Of a stretch of 39,076 nt of DNA, positions 1-6,176 are shown piece by piece. Both the position numbers and the translations under genes were made by a program. Source of the DNA: an uncultured bacterium (lineage in GTDB: Bacteria > Cyanobacteriota > Vampirovibrionia > Gastranaerophilales > Gastranaerophilaceae); NCBI GenBank assembly GCA_900551675.1, contig URXH01000005.1, forward strand, positions 1-39,076, read 5' to 3'. Each line of letters begins with the position of its first letter. The first letter of the stretch is position 1. The notes beneath the pieces are model-generated. The model searched no databases. It was not told the origin of the DNA and worked only from the letters and a program-made list of their open reading frames with translations.

Positions 1-1
1 T

Positions 2-568
2 TATCCTGTTATAGTTGCTGTTATAATGACATTATTTTTTAAAGAAAAAATAACTAAAACCGTAATTTTGGCAATAATTCTCACATCAGCAGGGATAATT
101 CTTTTGTATAAAGGTAAACCCGATGCTGATTTAAACCTGCATGGAGTTATTGTGGTTTTGCTTTCGGCACTTTTATATGCGCTTTATATTGTCGGTGTAA
201 AAAATATCAGCATAATAAAAAATATTGAAAGTTCTAAATTGAGTTTTTATGTTATGCTTTTCGGACTTTTTGTATACGTTGTCAATCTCAAATTCTGTAT
301 GCAGCTTCAAATTCTGCATAACCCCGTATCTTGGTTTCTTGTAACCGGGCTTGCACTGTTCCCGACAATAATTTCGCTTGAAACACTTACGGTTTCTATA
401 AAACTTATCGGCTCGACAAATACCGCAATTTTAGGTGCATTAGAACCGCTCACTGCGATATTTTTCGGAATTTTATTTTTCAATGAACAGCTCACATTAA
501 GAATATCAATAGGTGTCATATTGATTTTATTCGGAGTTTTTCTTATAATCTCAAAAAAATTCAAGTAA
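2..568 (+). CDS. EamA/DMT-family permease, C-terminal part (5' end outside window)
   Basis: The reading frame is open from the first bases of the window (YPVIVAVIM... precedes the first ATG at 26), so this is the 3' part of a longer gene. About five hydrophobic segments are visible, roughly residues 10-28, 40-58, 70-88, 98-120 and 160-180 counting from the ATG. The end (LEPLTAIFFGILFFNEQLT followed by a final hydrophobic helix) is the usual ending of the second EamA repeat in drug/metabolite transporters, which are 10-TM inner-membrane exporters. Substrate cannot be read from the sequence. Its last 18 bases overlap the end of the convergent SGNH hydrolase gene. Confidence 0.8.
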   Translation, partial: YPVIVAVIMTLFFKEKITKTVILAIILTSAGIILLYKGKPDADLNLHGVIVVLLSALLYALYIVGVKNISIIKNIESSKLSFYVMLFGLFVYVVNLKFCMQLQILHNPVSWFLVTGLALFPTIISLETLTVSIKLIGSTNTAILGALEPLTAIFFGILFFNEQLTLRISIGVILILFGVFLIISKKFK

Positions 569-1165
569 AAATTTCATAACAGCACAGGCTATTTCCCCGT
601 GCTGCTCTTTAGTATAATGCAGCCCGTCAATGTCTGAAGTTTCTGTTACATCGTTCAAATTCAAAATTTCACAACCACACTCTTTAGCTGTTTCTTTATA
701 AATTTCATCAAGCTTTAAAGATTTCTCTATTGAAATTTCATCAAATAACTGCCCGAAATATCCGTTTAAAATACATTTTTTCAATTTAGACGGTGCAAGC
801 AGTAATATTTGAGAGTCCGGAGCAGAAAATTTTACAAATTTCACAAATCTTTCAAGCCCGTTTTTAAAATCTTCTAGAGAAATATTATAAAATTGCTGCA
901 AATCATTTATACCTGCTGCAAGAATAATGATATCATAATGTCTGTCAAAATAACGCTGAATTGCTTTATAACCCGTAAACATATCACCTTGCGGATTATC
1001 TGAAAATGCGGTACGGTTGTTGCCTCCGGCTTCCGTAATTTCAAATCTGCCTCGTAAAAGCTTTTTTAATCTGCCTGACCAGCGGACATTTTCATCGTAT
1101 CTGCTTCCGTCTGCGGGATTAAACCCGAAAGTGTTGCTGTCGCCAAAACACAAAATCTTTTTCAT
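551..1165 (-). CDS. SGNH/GDSL-family hydrolase (esterase or lipase-like)
   Basis: 204 aa. The N-terminus MKKILCFGDSNTFGF carries the GDS block with nucleophile Ser10; GGNNRT around residue 48 is block II, AAGINDLQ around residue 83 gives the block III Asn, and DGLHYTKEQH near the C-terminus supplies the catalytic Asp-x-x-His pair. All four SGNH blocks are present and length is normal, so it should be active. No signal peptide, so cytoplasmic. The family hydrolyses acyl or acetyl esters; the substrate here is unknown. It is convergent with the EamA gene and stands alone on its strand. Confidence 0.85.
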   Translation of the reverse strand: MKKILCFGDSNTFGFNPADGSRYDENVRWSGRLKKLLRGRFEITEAGGNNRTAFSDNPQGDMFTGYKAIQRYFDRHYDIIILAAGINDLQQFYNISLEDFKNGLERFVKFVKFSAPDSQILLLAPSKLKKCILNGYFGQLFDEISIEKSLKLDEIYKETAKECGCEILNLNDVTETSDIDGLHYTKEQHGEIACAVMKFLLEFF

Positions 1166-1204
1166 AAAAATAAATATAACATAAAATTTTTGAATAATTA
1201 TCTA

Positions 1205-1235
1205 TTGACTGATAGTTACTATCAGCATTTATAAT
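1205..1235 (+). promoter_or_regulatory. MerR-type promoter with dyad operator upstream of flavodoxin
   Basis: A -35 box TTGACT (1205-1210) and a -10 box TATAAT (1230-1235) are separated by 19 bp, longer than the sigma-70 optimum. A perfect inverted repeat CTGATAG-TTA-CTATCAG (1209-1225) overlaps the -35 and fills the spacer. A 19-bp spacer with a dyad inside it is the known geometry of MerR-family activated promoters such as soxS. The regulator gene is not in this window. Confidence 0.6.
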
Positions 1236-1267
1236 AATAATGTATTAAAATTCAATCGAGGTATATT

Positions 1268-1367
1268 GTGAAAAAAATTTGCATTAATCACCTCAGAAAT
1301 TCTGGTCATCGGTGCTGCTGCAGGATATTTATTTTTAAAACAAATGAGTGTAAGAAAGGAGATTGAT
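1268..1367 (+). other. Remnant or slippage-dependent N-terminal membrane segment of the flavodoxin gene
   Basis: A GAGG ribosome-binding site precedes GTG at 1268, followed by seven A (1271-1277). Read as it stands the frame ends at 1366. If one A is removed the frame becomes KKFALITSEILVIGAAAG and runs through a hydrophobic helix straight into the flavodoxin frame. This suggests an ancestral membrane-anchored flavodoxin with a one-base shift in the A7 tract, or slippage producing two forms. Confidence 0.45.
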
Positions 1368-1856
1368 ATGGATGATAAAAAAGTTTTAATAGCTTACTAT
1401 TCTTATTCAGGTAATACTAAAAAAGTTGCGGAAAAAATTCAAAACATAACAAAAGGCGACATATTTGAAATAGTTCCTAAAAAAGCATACTCTAAAAATT
1501 ATGATGAAGTTGTAGCAATTGCACAGGAAGAAAAACAAAAAGATGTAAGACCTGAACTTGTAGATAACGGAAATACAGAAGAATATGATATAATATTTGC
1601 AGGAACCCCTGTATGGTGGTATACGATGGCAGGTCCTGTAAGAACATTTTTAAGCCAAAATAATTTTACCGGAAAAACAATTGTTCCTTTCTGCACACAT
1701 GGCGGAGGCGGTGCATCATCAACTTACACTGATATGCAGAAATTAGTGTCCGGTGCAAAAGTAACAGAAGGCTATACTTCTTATGAAAATTCAGCAAAAG
1801 ATTTAGAAATTACAGAATGGATAAATAAATTAAAGATATTTTCAAACCTATTCTGA
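1368..1856 (+). CDS. Flavodoxin (Flavodoxin_4-like)
   Basis: 163 aa from ATG 1368, chosen because AAGGAG lies seven bases upstream and because MDDKKVLIAYYSYSGNT begins the fold normally. An in-frame ATG at 1344 has no comparable ribosome site. YYSYSGNTKK is the FMN phosphate-binding loop; TPVWWYTMAGPVRTFL and the FCTHGGGGASS loop are typical of the flavodoxin_4 group found with redox-stress genes. It carries electrons via FMN in the cytoplasm. A MerR-type promoter sits upstream, suggesting redox or electrophile induction. It is convergent with the CMD/cupin operon, overlapping it by nine bases; the two units probably serve the same stress response. Confidence 0.85.
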   Translation: MDDKKVLIAYYSYSGNTKKVAEKIQNITKGDIFEIVPKKAYSKNYDEVVAIAQEEKQKDVRPELVDNGNTEEYDIIFAGTPVWWYTMAGPVRTFLSQNNFTGKTIVPFCTHGGGGASSTYTDMQKLVSGAKVTEGYTSYENSAKDLEITEWINKLKIFSNLF

Positions 1857-2690
1857 TATTACTTCTTTTAATGTTCTAAGAGCAGCAAGCGTATTCGGGA
1901 ATCCCACATAAGGCAGACATTGAATAATAGCAGCCGTTATGATTTCTTTGGAATTACCTGCTTTTAAATTACCTTTAATATGGCTTTTTAATGTAACCGC
2001 ATTATTGCCTGTTGTTACAAGTGCACTTAACATAAGAAGTTCTCTTGTTTTCAAATCAAGACCTTCTCTTGTGTAAAAATCACCGAAGCATACTTCTGTT
2101 AAGAATCTTGCAACATCTGCACCCATATCCTCTGGAAGTCCTTCCATAGACTGTTTTATTTCACCGCCGTACAAAGGATTTTGGATTGCAAACCCTTTTT
2201 CATAGCGCTCTTCTTCATTTACAGTTGCTGTTGATTTAAGAGGTGTTTTAATTCCTCTTTCTTTAAATACTTCGTTCAATACTCCGAGAGCATTCAATGT
2301 TTTCGGGAATCCTATAAACGGAGCCAGCTGATATACAGCTTCTCTTAATTCAACAGGTGTTACGCCGGCATTTAATGCTCCGTTTATGTGCGCCTTTAAT
2401 TGAGGCAAAGTCTGCTGTACAGCAAGAGAAGTAACTGTAATAAGTTCCCTTGTTTTTATATCAAGTTTGCCTACTGTAAATACTTCACCAAAAATATATT
2501 TTTGCAAAATCGCCATCATCTCCGGATCATCGCCCGCAGGAGTCAGGGCTTCACCGTTAAATAGTATTCTATAATTTTTTTTACAAATATCAGTTCTTGT
2601 CATGTGCTTATCCTCATTTTTTACTGCAGCCAAAATAAAATTTTGCGAAATCAGTAATGCTAAAAATAATGTCAGTATTTTTCTTATCAT
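1848..2690 (-). CDS. Exported tandem carboxymuconolactone-decarboxylase-like protein
   Basis: 280 aa. Residues 1-22 form a signal peptide (MIRKILTLFLALLISQ, cut near ILAA). Two AhpD/CMD-type repeats follow, about residues 50-135 and 185-275; each has KTRELI/LLM, a helix with LKAHI or LKSHI, and PFIGFP or PYVGFP. Neither repeat has the CxxC of AhpD, so it is not an AhpD-type peroxidase reductase. Exact function is unknown. Relatives in gut bacteria are often near cupin and flavodoxin genes, as here. It is the last gene of a minus-strand unit, eight bases after the cupin gene. A downstream Met (MTRTD) could give a cytoplasmic form. Confidence 0.75.
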   Translation of the reverse strand: MIRKILTLFLALLISQNFILAAVKNEDKHMTRTDICKKNYRILFNGEALTPAGDDPEMMAILQKYIFGEVFTVGKLDIKTRELITVTSLAVQQTLPQLKAHINGALNAGVTPVELREAVYQLAPFIGFPKTLNALGVLNEVFKERGIKTPLKSTATVNEEERYEKGFAIQNPLYGGEIKQSMEGLPEDMGADVARFLTEVCFGDFYTREGLDLKTRELLMLSALVTTGNNAVTLKSHIKGNLKAGNSKEIITAAIIQCLPYVGFPNTLAALRTLKEVISE

Positions 2691-2698
2691 AAAACACC

Positions 2699-3151
2699 TT
2701 ACTTATATTCTTTATCTGTTACTGCATCATGCCAAGTTGTCTGGTTATTTGGGAGATTAGGCTCTATTGAAATATGTGCGAATTCGCAGTCAGGTGCGGC
2801 ACCATGCCAGTGTTCAACTTCCGGTGGAATTTTTACAACATCACCTGTTTTTAAAATTTGGATTTCTTTGCCTTTTTCCTGATATCTTCCCTCTCCTGCC
2901 GTAACAAGAAGAATTTGTCCGCCCGAATGTTTGTGCCAGTTGGTTCTTGCGCCTTTATCAAATGTTACGTTTGCGATTGATGAATTCCAGATGTCATCCT
3001 TTTCTACAAGACGCTGCAGGTGAGTTGTACCCGTAAAAAATTTATTGTAAGGATTAAGCTCCCCCTTTGCAAACGGCTGATTTAATTCTTTTCCCATAGT
3101 TATGCCTCCTGTTATCATAAATGCAAGTAACAATAATAGTATTTTTTTCAT
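2699..3151 (-). CDS. Exported cupin-domain protein
   Basis: 150 aa. The N-terminus MKKILLLLLAFMITGGITMG looks like a signal peptide. The cupin barrel covers about residues 50-135: NWHKHSGGQILLV supplies the two metal-binding His and Gln, and EVEHWHGAAPD the later His of motif 2. Related cupins bind Mn, Fe or Zn and may act as dioxygenases or sensors; the substrate is unknown. The start has AAGGAG nine bases upstream. It lies between the 77-aa protein and the CMD protein in a probable three-gene operon, and both of its enzyme-like members appear exported, so they may act together outside the cytoplasm. Confidence 0.8.
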   Translation of the reverse strand: MKKILLLLLAFMITGGITMGKELNQPFAKGELNPYNKFFTGTTHLQRLVEKDDIWNSSIANVTFDKGARTNWHKHSGGQILLVTAGEGRYQEKGKEIQILKTGDVVKIPPEVEHWHGAAPDCEFAHISIEPNLPNNQTTWHDAVTDKEYK

Positions 3152-3194
3152 TATTTACTCTCCTTTTAAGTATATTGTGAAGAATTTATGCATT

Positions 3195-3428
3195 TTATTT
3201 TTGAGTGCTGAACTGATTAATTTGGAAAATCAAATAATCAAGACAATCAATTTTTTTCTGAAAATCATGCAGATTCGCTAAAAGTTTAGCTTTATGCTTG
3301 TAAAGAACTTGAATAAGTCGATTATTATTCCCTTGTTTTTTAAGTATGACAAATTCTTTTATAAAATTTTCTGAGCAACCTGAATCCTTGAGATTTTGCA
3401 TCAAAGCTTTATCATTCTGCAAATCCAT
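3195..3428 (-). CDS. Small helical protein of the redox cluster (77 aa)
   Basis: 77 aa, helix-forming throughout, with Cys18 and Cys62. The pattern LKDSGCSENFIKEFVILKKQ, then a long helix with HKAKLLANLHDFQKKIDCLD, resembles the C-terminal coiled-coil dimer helix of MerR-family regulators (the IDCLDYLI segment), but no DNA-binding helix-turn-helix is present. Small proteins of this type occur beside flavodoxin and cupin genes in other anaerobes, from memory. It is first in the minus-strand unit, 43 bp before the cupin gene. A possible -10 box TACAAT is at 3487-3492. Function unknown; a partner or modulator of a MerR regulator is a guess. Confidence 0.6.
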   Translation of the reverse strand: MDLQNDKALMQNLKDSGCSENFIKEFVILKKQGNNNRLIQVLYKHKAKLLANLHDFQKKIDCLDYLIFQINQFSTQK

Positions 3429-3532
3429 ACAAACTACTTTCTCATTATTATTATTTACCCTTTTATTAAAAATAGCAAATACTTATATTGTATCATAGTA
3501 TATGCCTTAAAGGTATTATGAATTAATATAAG

Positions 3533-4228
3533 TTATTTTGTAACTTCAATTAACAGATAACGAAATTCTAAATTTTTCTTAGTATTGTCATTAATTTTTA
3601 TAAAACCAAAATCATTCCATTGACAATTATATACATTGTTTATTACAAGAGCTCTTTTTTTATCATCTGAATTTTTATCTAAATAACAAAGCTTATTTTT
3701 ATCGCTGCAAAAAATCGGGTTGTCTTTTCGCGGACATTTAACGCATAAATAATTTTTCGAATTTGTTTTCGCATTACATAGAGGAAAATTCTTTGCAGAT
3801 GGCGGAGTTGTATTTTTCCAATAATTTTTATCATTTGTAACAAATAACGAAATACCAACAGCCTTATCTTTATCTTTAATAAAACCTTCTAAACGTTCAA
3901 TATCTTTATACAACAAATATCGATTATCATTTTGTGCTGATTGTATTTTTAAATTGATCTTTTGCTTATATCTTAAAAATTTTAACTCATTAGTTTTATA
4001 TTTCAATTCCAAATAATAGGTATAATCATTAAATTTACACAACAAATCTACATACTTATTATTTTCTGGATATTCAAGAATAATCTTGTCAGAACCGATT
4101 TTCTGAGCTAATTTCCGTGCCAGACAGAATTGAAAATCAGCTTCAGAAACAAAGATAGAACCCTCATCAAGTAATTCTTCCTTGAATTCTTTCATTATAT
4201 CTTTCAATATATCAACAAAGTTTTCCAT
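3533..4228 (-). CDS. Orphan PD-(D/E)XK-like nuclease fold protein with a Cys-rich C-terminus
   Basis: 231 aa, not recognised as a named family. The first 80 residues have the pattern of a PD-(D/E)XK core: Glu29 in an early helix (SEADFQFCLARKLAQ), Asp61 in a strand (KYVDLLCKF), then Glu74-Leu-Lys76 (YYLELKYKT). The C-terminal half has a cluster of Cys (LC, LCVKC, FC, LC) between about residues 150 and 182 that could bind zinc. No methyltransferase or other restriction partner lies nearby. Start ATG 4228 is weakly supported by a ribosome site. It follows the tRNA-Gln terminator. Possible roles are DNA repair or a stand-alone defence nuclease; both are inference. Confidence 0.55.
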   Translation of the reverse strand: MENFVDILKDIMKEFKEELLDEGSIFVSEADFQFCLARKLAQKIGSDKIILEYPENNKYVDLLCKFNDYTYYLELKYKTNELKFLRYKQKINLKIQSAQNDNRYLLYKDIERLEGFIKDKDKAVGISLFVTNDKNYWKNTTPPSAKNFPLCNAKTNSKNYLCVKCPRKDNPIFCSDKNKLCYLDKNSDDKKRALVINNVYNCQWNDFGFIKINDNTKKNLEFRYLLIEVTK

Positions 4229-4254
4229 ACAAATTTTACAACTTCCAATAATAA

Positions 4255-4289
4255 AATTAAAAACAGGGATGAAATAAATTTCACCCCTG
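4255..4289 (-). terminator. Rho-independent terminator after tRNA-Gln
   Basis: On the minus strand an 11-bp stem (CAGGGGTGAAA with TTTCATCCCTG, one G-U pair) with a short T-rich loop is followed by a T run. It sits ten bases after the end of the tRNA. Confidence 0.8.
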
Positions 4290-4298
4290 ATTTAACAT

Positions 4299-4370
4299 CT
4301 GGGGCGGAAGGATTCGAACCTCCGAATGCCTGGACCAAAACCAGGTGCCTTACCACTTGGCGACGCCCCA
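4299..4370 (-). tRNA. tRNA-Gln (anticodon UUG)
   Basis: 72 nt on the minus strand. The acceptor stem TGGGGCG pairs with CGCCCCA and is followed by discriminator G. The anticodon stem CCTGG/CCAGG encloses loop TTTTGGT, giving anticodon TTG. The T arm has GGTTCGAATC. The 3' CCA is not encoded and must be added after transcription. Confidence 0.95.
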
Positions 4371-4426
4371 TTATGAGCTACGTTTATTATTCTAACCGCT
4401 CAAACTTCATTGTCAAGATTTACGGG

Positions 4427-4455
4427 TTGACAAATATCACTTTATCGTAAATAAT
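4427..4455 (+). promoter_or_regulatory. Sigma-70 promoter of the prepilin-like gene
   Basis: Perfect -35 TTGACA (4427-4432), 17-bp spacer, -10 AATAAT (4450-4455, five of six consensus bases). A ribosome site AGAAAGG (4476-4482) and ATG at 4490 follow. Confidence 0.65.
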
Positions 4456-4509
4456 AAAATTATTGAAACATATTAAGAAAGGTTGGATTATGAGAAATAA
4501 CAAGGCTTT

Positions 4510-4812
4510 GAATTGCCCCCCCCCCGACAGAATACAGATATAACAAAGATTTGCAGGGATTTATTTAGAAGAGTAAAAAGTAAATTGCGGAATCAATCCG
4601 CGATGACAGATTGTCTTAATATTCATTCCCTCTCCTGGGAGAGGGTAAATAAAAATTTTTCTTTTATACCCACCCCCAGTCCCTCCCTGATTAGGGAGGG
4701 AGATATCATCACTTCACTCTTCACATCTCACTCTTCACTAAAACAAAAAATAGCATTTACTCTGGCAGAAGGTGCTACGCACGTAGCCCATTTTGTCGAT
4801 GTTCGTAGAGTC
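4510..4812 (+). repeat. Mosaic of palindromic repeats inside the prepilin 5' region
   Basis: Within about 230 bp there are a C10 tract (4516-4525), a GCGGA-atcaa-TCCGC hairpin (4587-4601), a perfect CCCTCTCC/GGAGAGGG palindrome (4628-4645), a perfect CCCTCCCT/AGGGAGGG palindrome (4681-4700) and tandem cactcttcac-type units (4711-4740). These look like intergenic repeats rather than coding sequence, yet the frame stays open across them. The stretch ends in a duplicate of the prepilin cleavage motif at about 4749-4766. Confidence 0.65.
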
Positions 4813-5499
4813 GCGTTTACGTTAGCTGAAGTCTTAATAACCTTAGGAATTATCGGTATAGTCGCAGCAATGACAATGCCGTCTTTAATTACAAATTATC
4901 AAAAACAAAGAGCCGTAACCCAGTTAAAAAAATCATACACAAATCTTGCAGAAGCCGTGAAACGCTCAGAACTTGAAAATGACACCGTTGCTAACTGGAA
5001 TTTTGACTTGCCTGCAGAAGAATTTTATAATACTTATTTATCAGGTTTCTTAAGTGTAAATAACTCTACTGTTGCAAAATCAAATATAGAATACAAATTT
5101 TTAAATGGAAACACTTGTACAGAACATTTTTGTACTGAAAGCTCTTATATTGCATATCTTGCTGATGGAAGTTCCATTATGATTTCATTTCATACAGGTT
5201 TACACACCGGACGAGTTGTTTCGATAGATATTAACGGCAACAAAAGACCTAACACAATAGGTAAAGATCTCTTCCAATTTGCAATTACAAAAGACAACGG
5301 TGTTGTACCATTCGGATATGGAGATTTTGGTGTAACAAATCCCGACGACGGTACTAAATATCAAAATTTTGGGAATTATGACAGAGATAAAATAACAGGG
5401 ACATACAGTTATGCATGCAATAAAGATAAGTATGGTATTTGGTGCCCAGCACTCATAATTATGGACGGATGGACAATGAGTAAAGATTATCCGTGGTAA
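4513..5499 (+). CDS. Type IV prepilin-like / pseudopilin protein (start uncertain)
   Basis: The functional core begins at AFTLAEVLITLGIIGIVAAM (about residue 100 of this frame), a prepilin-peptidase site plus hydrophobic N-terminal helix, followed by a globular domain with four to five Cys (TCTEHFC; YACN, WCPA). Prepilin peptidase would cut before Phe. The start shown is a TTG just ahead of the C10 tract and is not convincing; ATG 4603 is an alternative. The promoter and ribosome site point to ATG 4490, but it is out of frame by one base in the C tract. A normal leader is 5-20 residues, whereas here about 100 residues of repeat-derived sequence precede the cleavage site, with a second AFTLAE copy about 23 residues upstream. 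Expression may therefore be phase-variable or broken. Confidence 0.7.
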   Translation: MPPPRQNTDITKICRDLFRRVKSKLRNQSAMTDCLNIHSLSWERVNKNFSFIPTPSPSLIREGDIITSLFTSHSSLKQKIAFTLAEGATHVAHFVDVRRVAFTLAEVLITLGIIGIVAAMTMPSLITNYQKQRAVTQLKKSYTNLAEAVKRSELENDTVANWNFDLPAEEFYNTYLSGFLSVNNSTVAKSNIEYKFLNGNTCTEHFCTESSYIAYLADGSSIMISFHTGLHTGRVVSIDINGNKRPNTIGKDLFQFAITKDNGVVPFGYGDFGVTNPDDGTKYQNFGNYDRDKITGTYSYACNKDKYGIWCPALIIMDGWTMSKDYPW

Positions 5500-6176
5500 A
5501 TAAAGGGAGATAATTCTTCCGCCTTGCAAACCTCTACACCGTAAAGCAGTGATTTAAAAACATCAAGCACTTTTATTTCACTTTCAAAATGTCCGATATC
5601 AAACACTGCAATCGGAGAATCAACCGCCGTATGGAATTTCAAATCACCTGTTACAAAAGCATCGGCACCGTTTTCATAAGTTTCCCGAATAAATTCTGAC
5701 CCGCTTCCGGCACAAAATGCAATATTTTTGAACCTTTCCGCGCCAAAATTATTTACATAGCGCATATTAGGTGAAATTGTTCTAAGAATATCAATAAAAA
5801 TTTTAATATCAATCGGTGCATCCAAACTTACAAGCCTTGTAAAATCTCCGATATTCTTTGTCTTGATCAGCCCGAGCACACTTATTAATTTATCGGTTGT
5901 ACCGCCTTCTGCTCTGTCCATATTTGTATGAGCACAGTAAATATCAATATCTTTATAATAAAAAGGGACAAAAAATAACGGATGATGAGAAATTATCATA
6001 TCACAGTTTTTAGATTTTGCCTGCCTTAAAACATCTTCAGTAACGGTAAGCGCAAGCAAAACTTTTTGAATATCCGTATTTTTAGTTTCGACAAGCCAAC
6101 CGGAACAATCCCAGTCCTCTGCCAATTCTAAAGATGCAAAATTTTCAATCCTTTTGACAATTTCGTATTTATCCAT
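5487..6176 (-). CDS. Nif3-like dinuclear metal centre protein (YbgI family)
   Basis: 229 aa from ATG 6176, chosen because it overlaps the coaBC stop (ATGGATAA) and gives the usual MDKYEIVKRIE start; an upstream ATG at 6203 would add nine residues. Metal-ligand motifs are ISHHPLFF, CAHTNMDRAEGG and, near the end, FDIGHFESE. Members form hexameric toroids with two metal ions per subunit; biochemical role is unsettled, and old annotations as GTP cyclohydrolase I type 2 are not well supported. Third gene of gmk-coaBC-nif3, translationally coupled. Its 3' end overlaps the convergent prepilin gene by 13 bases. Confidence 0.85.
   Translation of the reverse strand: MDKYEIVKRIENFASLELAEDWDCSGWLVETKNTDIQKVLLALTVTEDVLRQAKSKNCDMIISHHPLFFVPFYYKDIDIYCAHTNMDRAEGGTTDKLISVLGLIKTKNIGDFTRLVSLDAPIDIKIFIDILRTISPNMRYVNNFGAERFKNIAFCAGSGSEFIRETYENGADAFVTGDLKFHTAVDSPIAVFDIGHFESEIKVLDVFKSLLYGVEVCKAEELSPFIYHG

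Noticed and set aside
1258..3190. Similar strings gtatattgtga(a)aga/aaattt at 1261 and 3171
   Set aside because: About 20 A+T-rich bases with mismatches; can arise by chance and roles differ (start region versus leader).
4705..4740. Possible CRISPR-like tandem repeats (cactcttcac units)
   Set aside because: No regular repeat-spacer pattern and no cas genes; it is a short tandem motif in a repeat mosaic.
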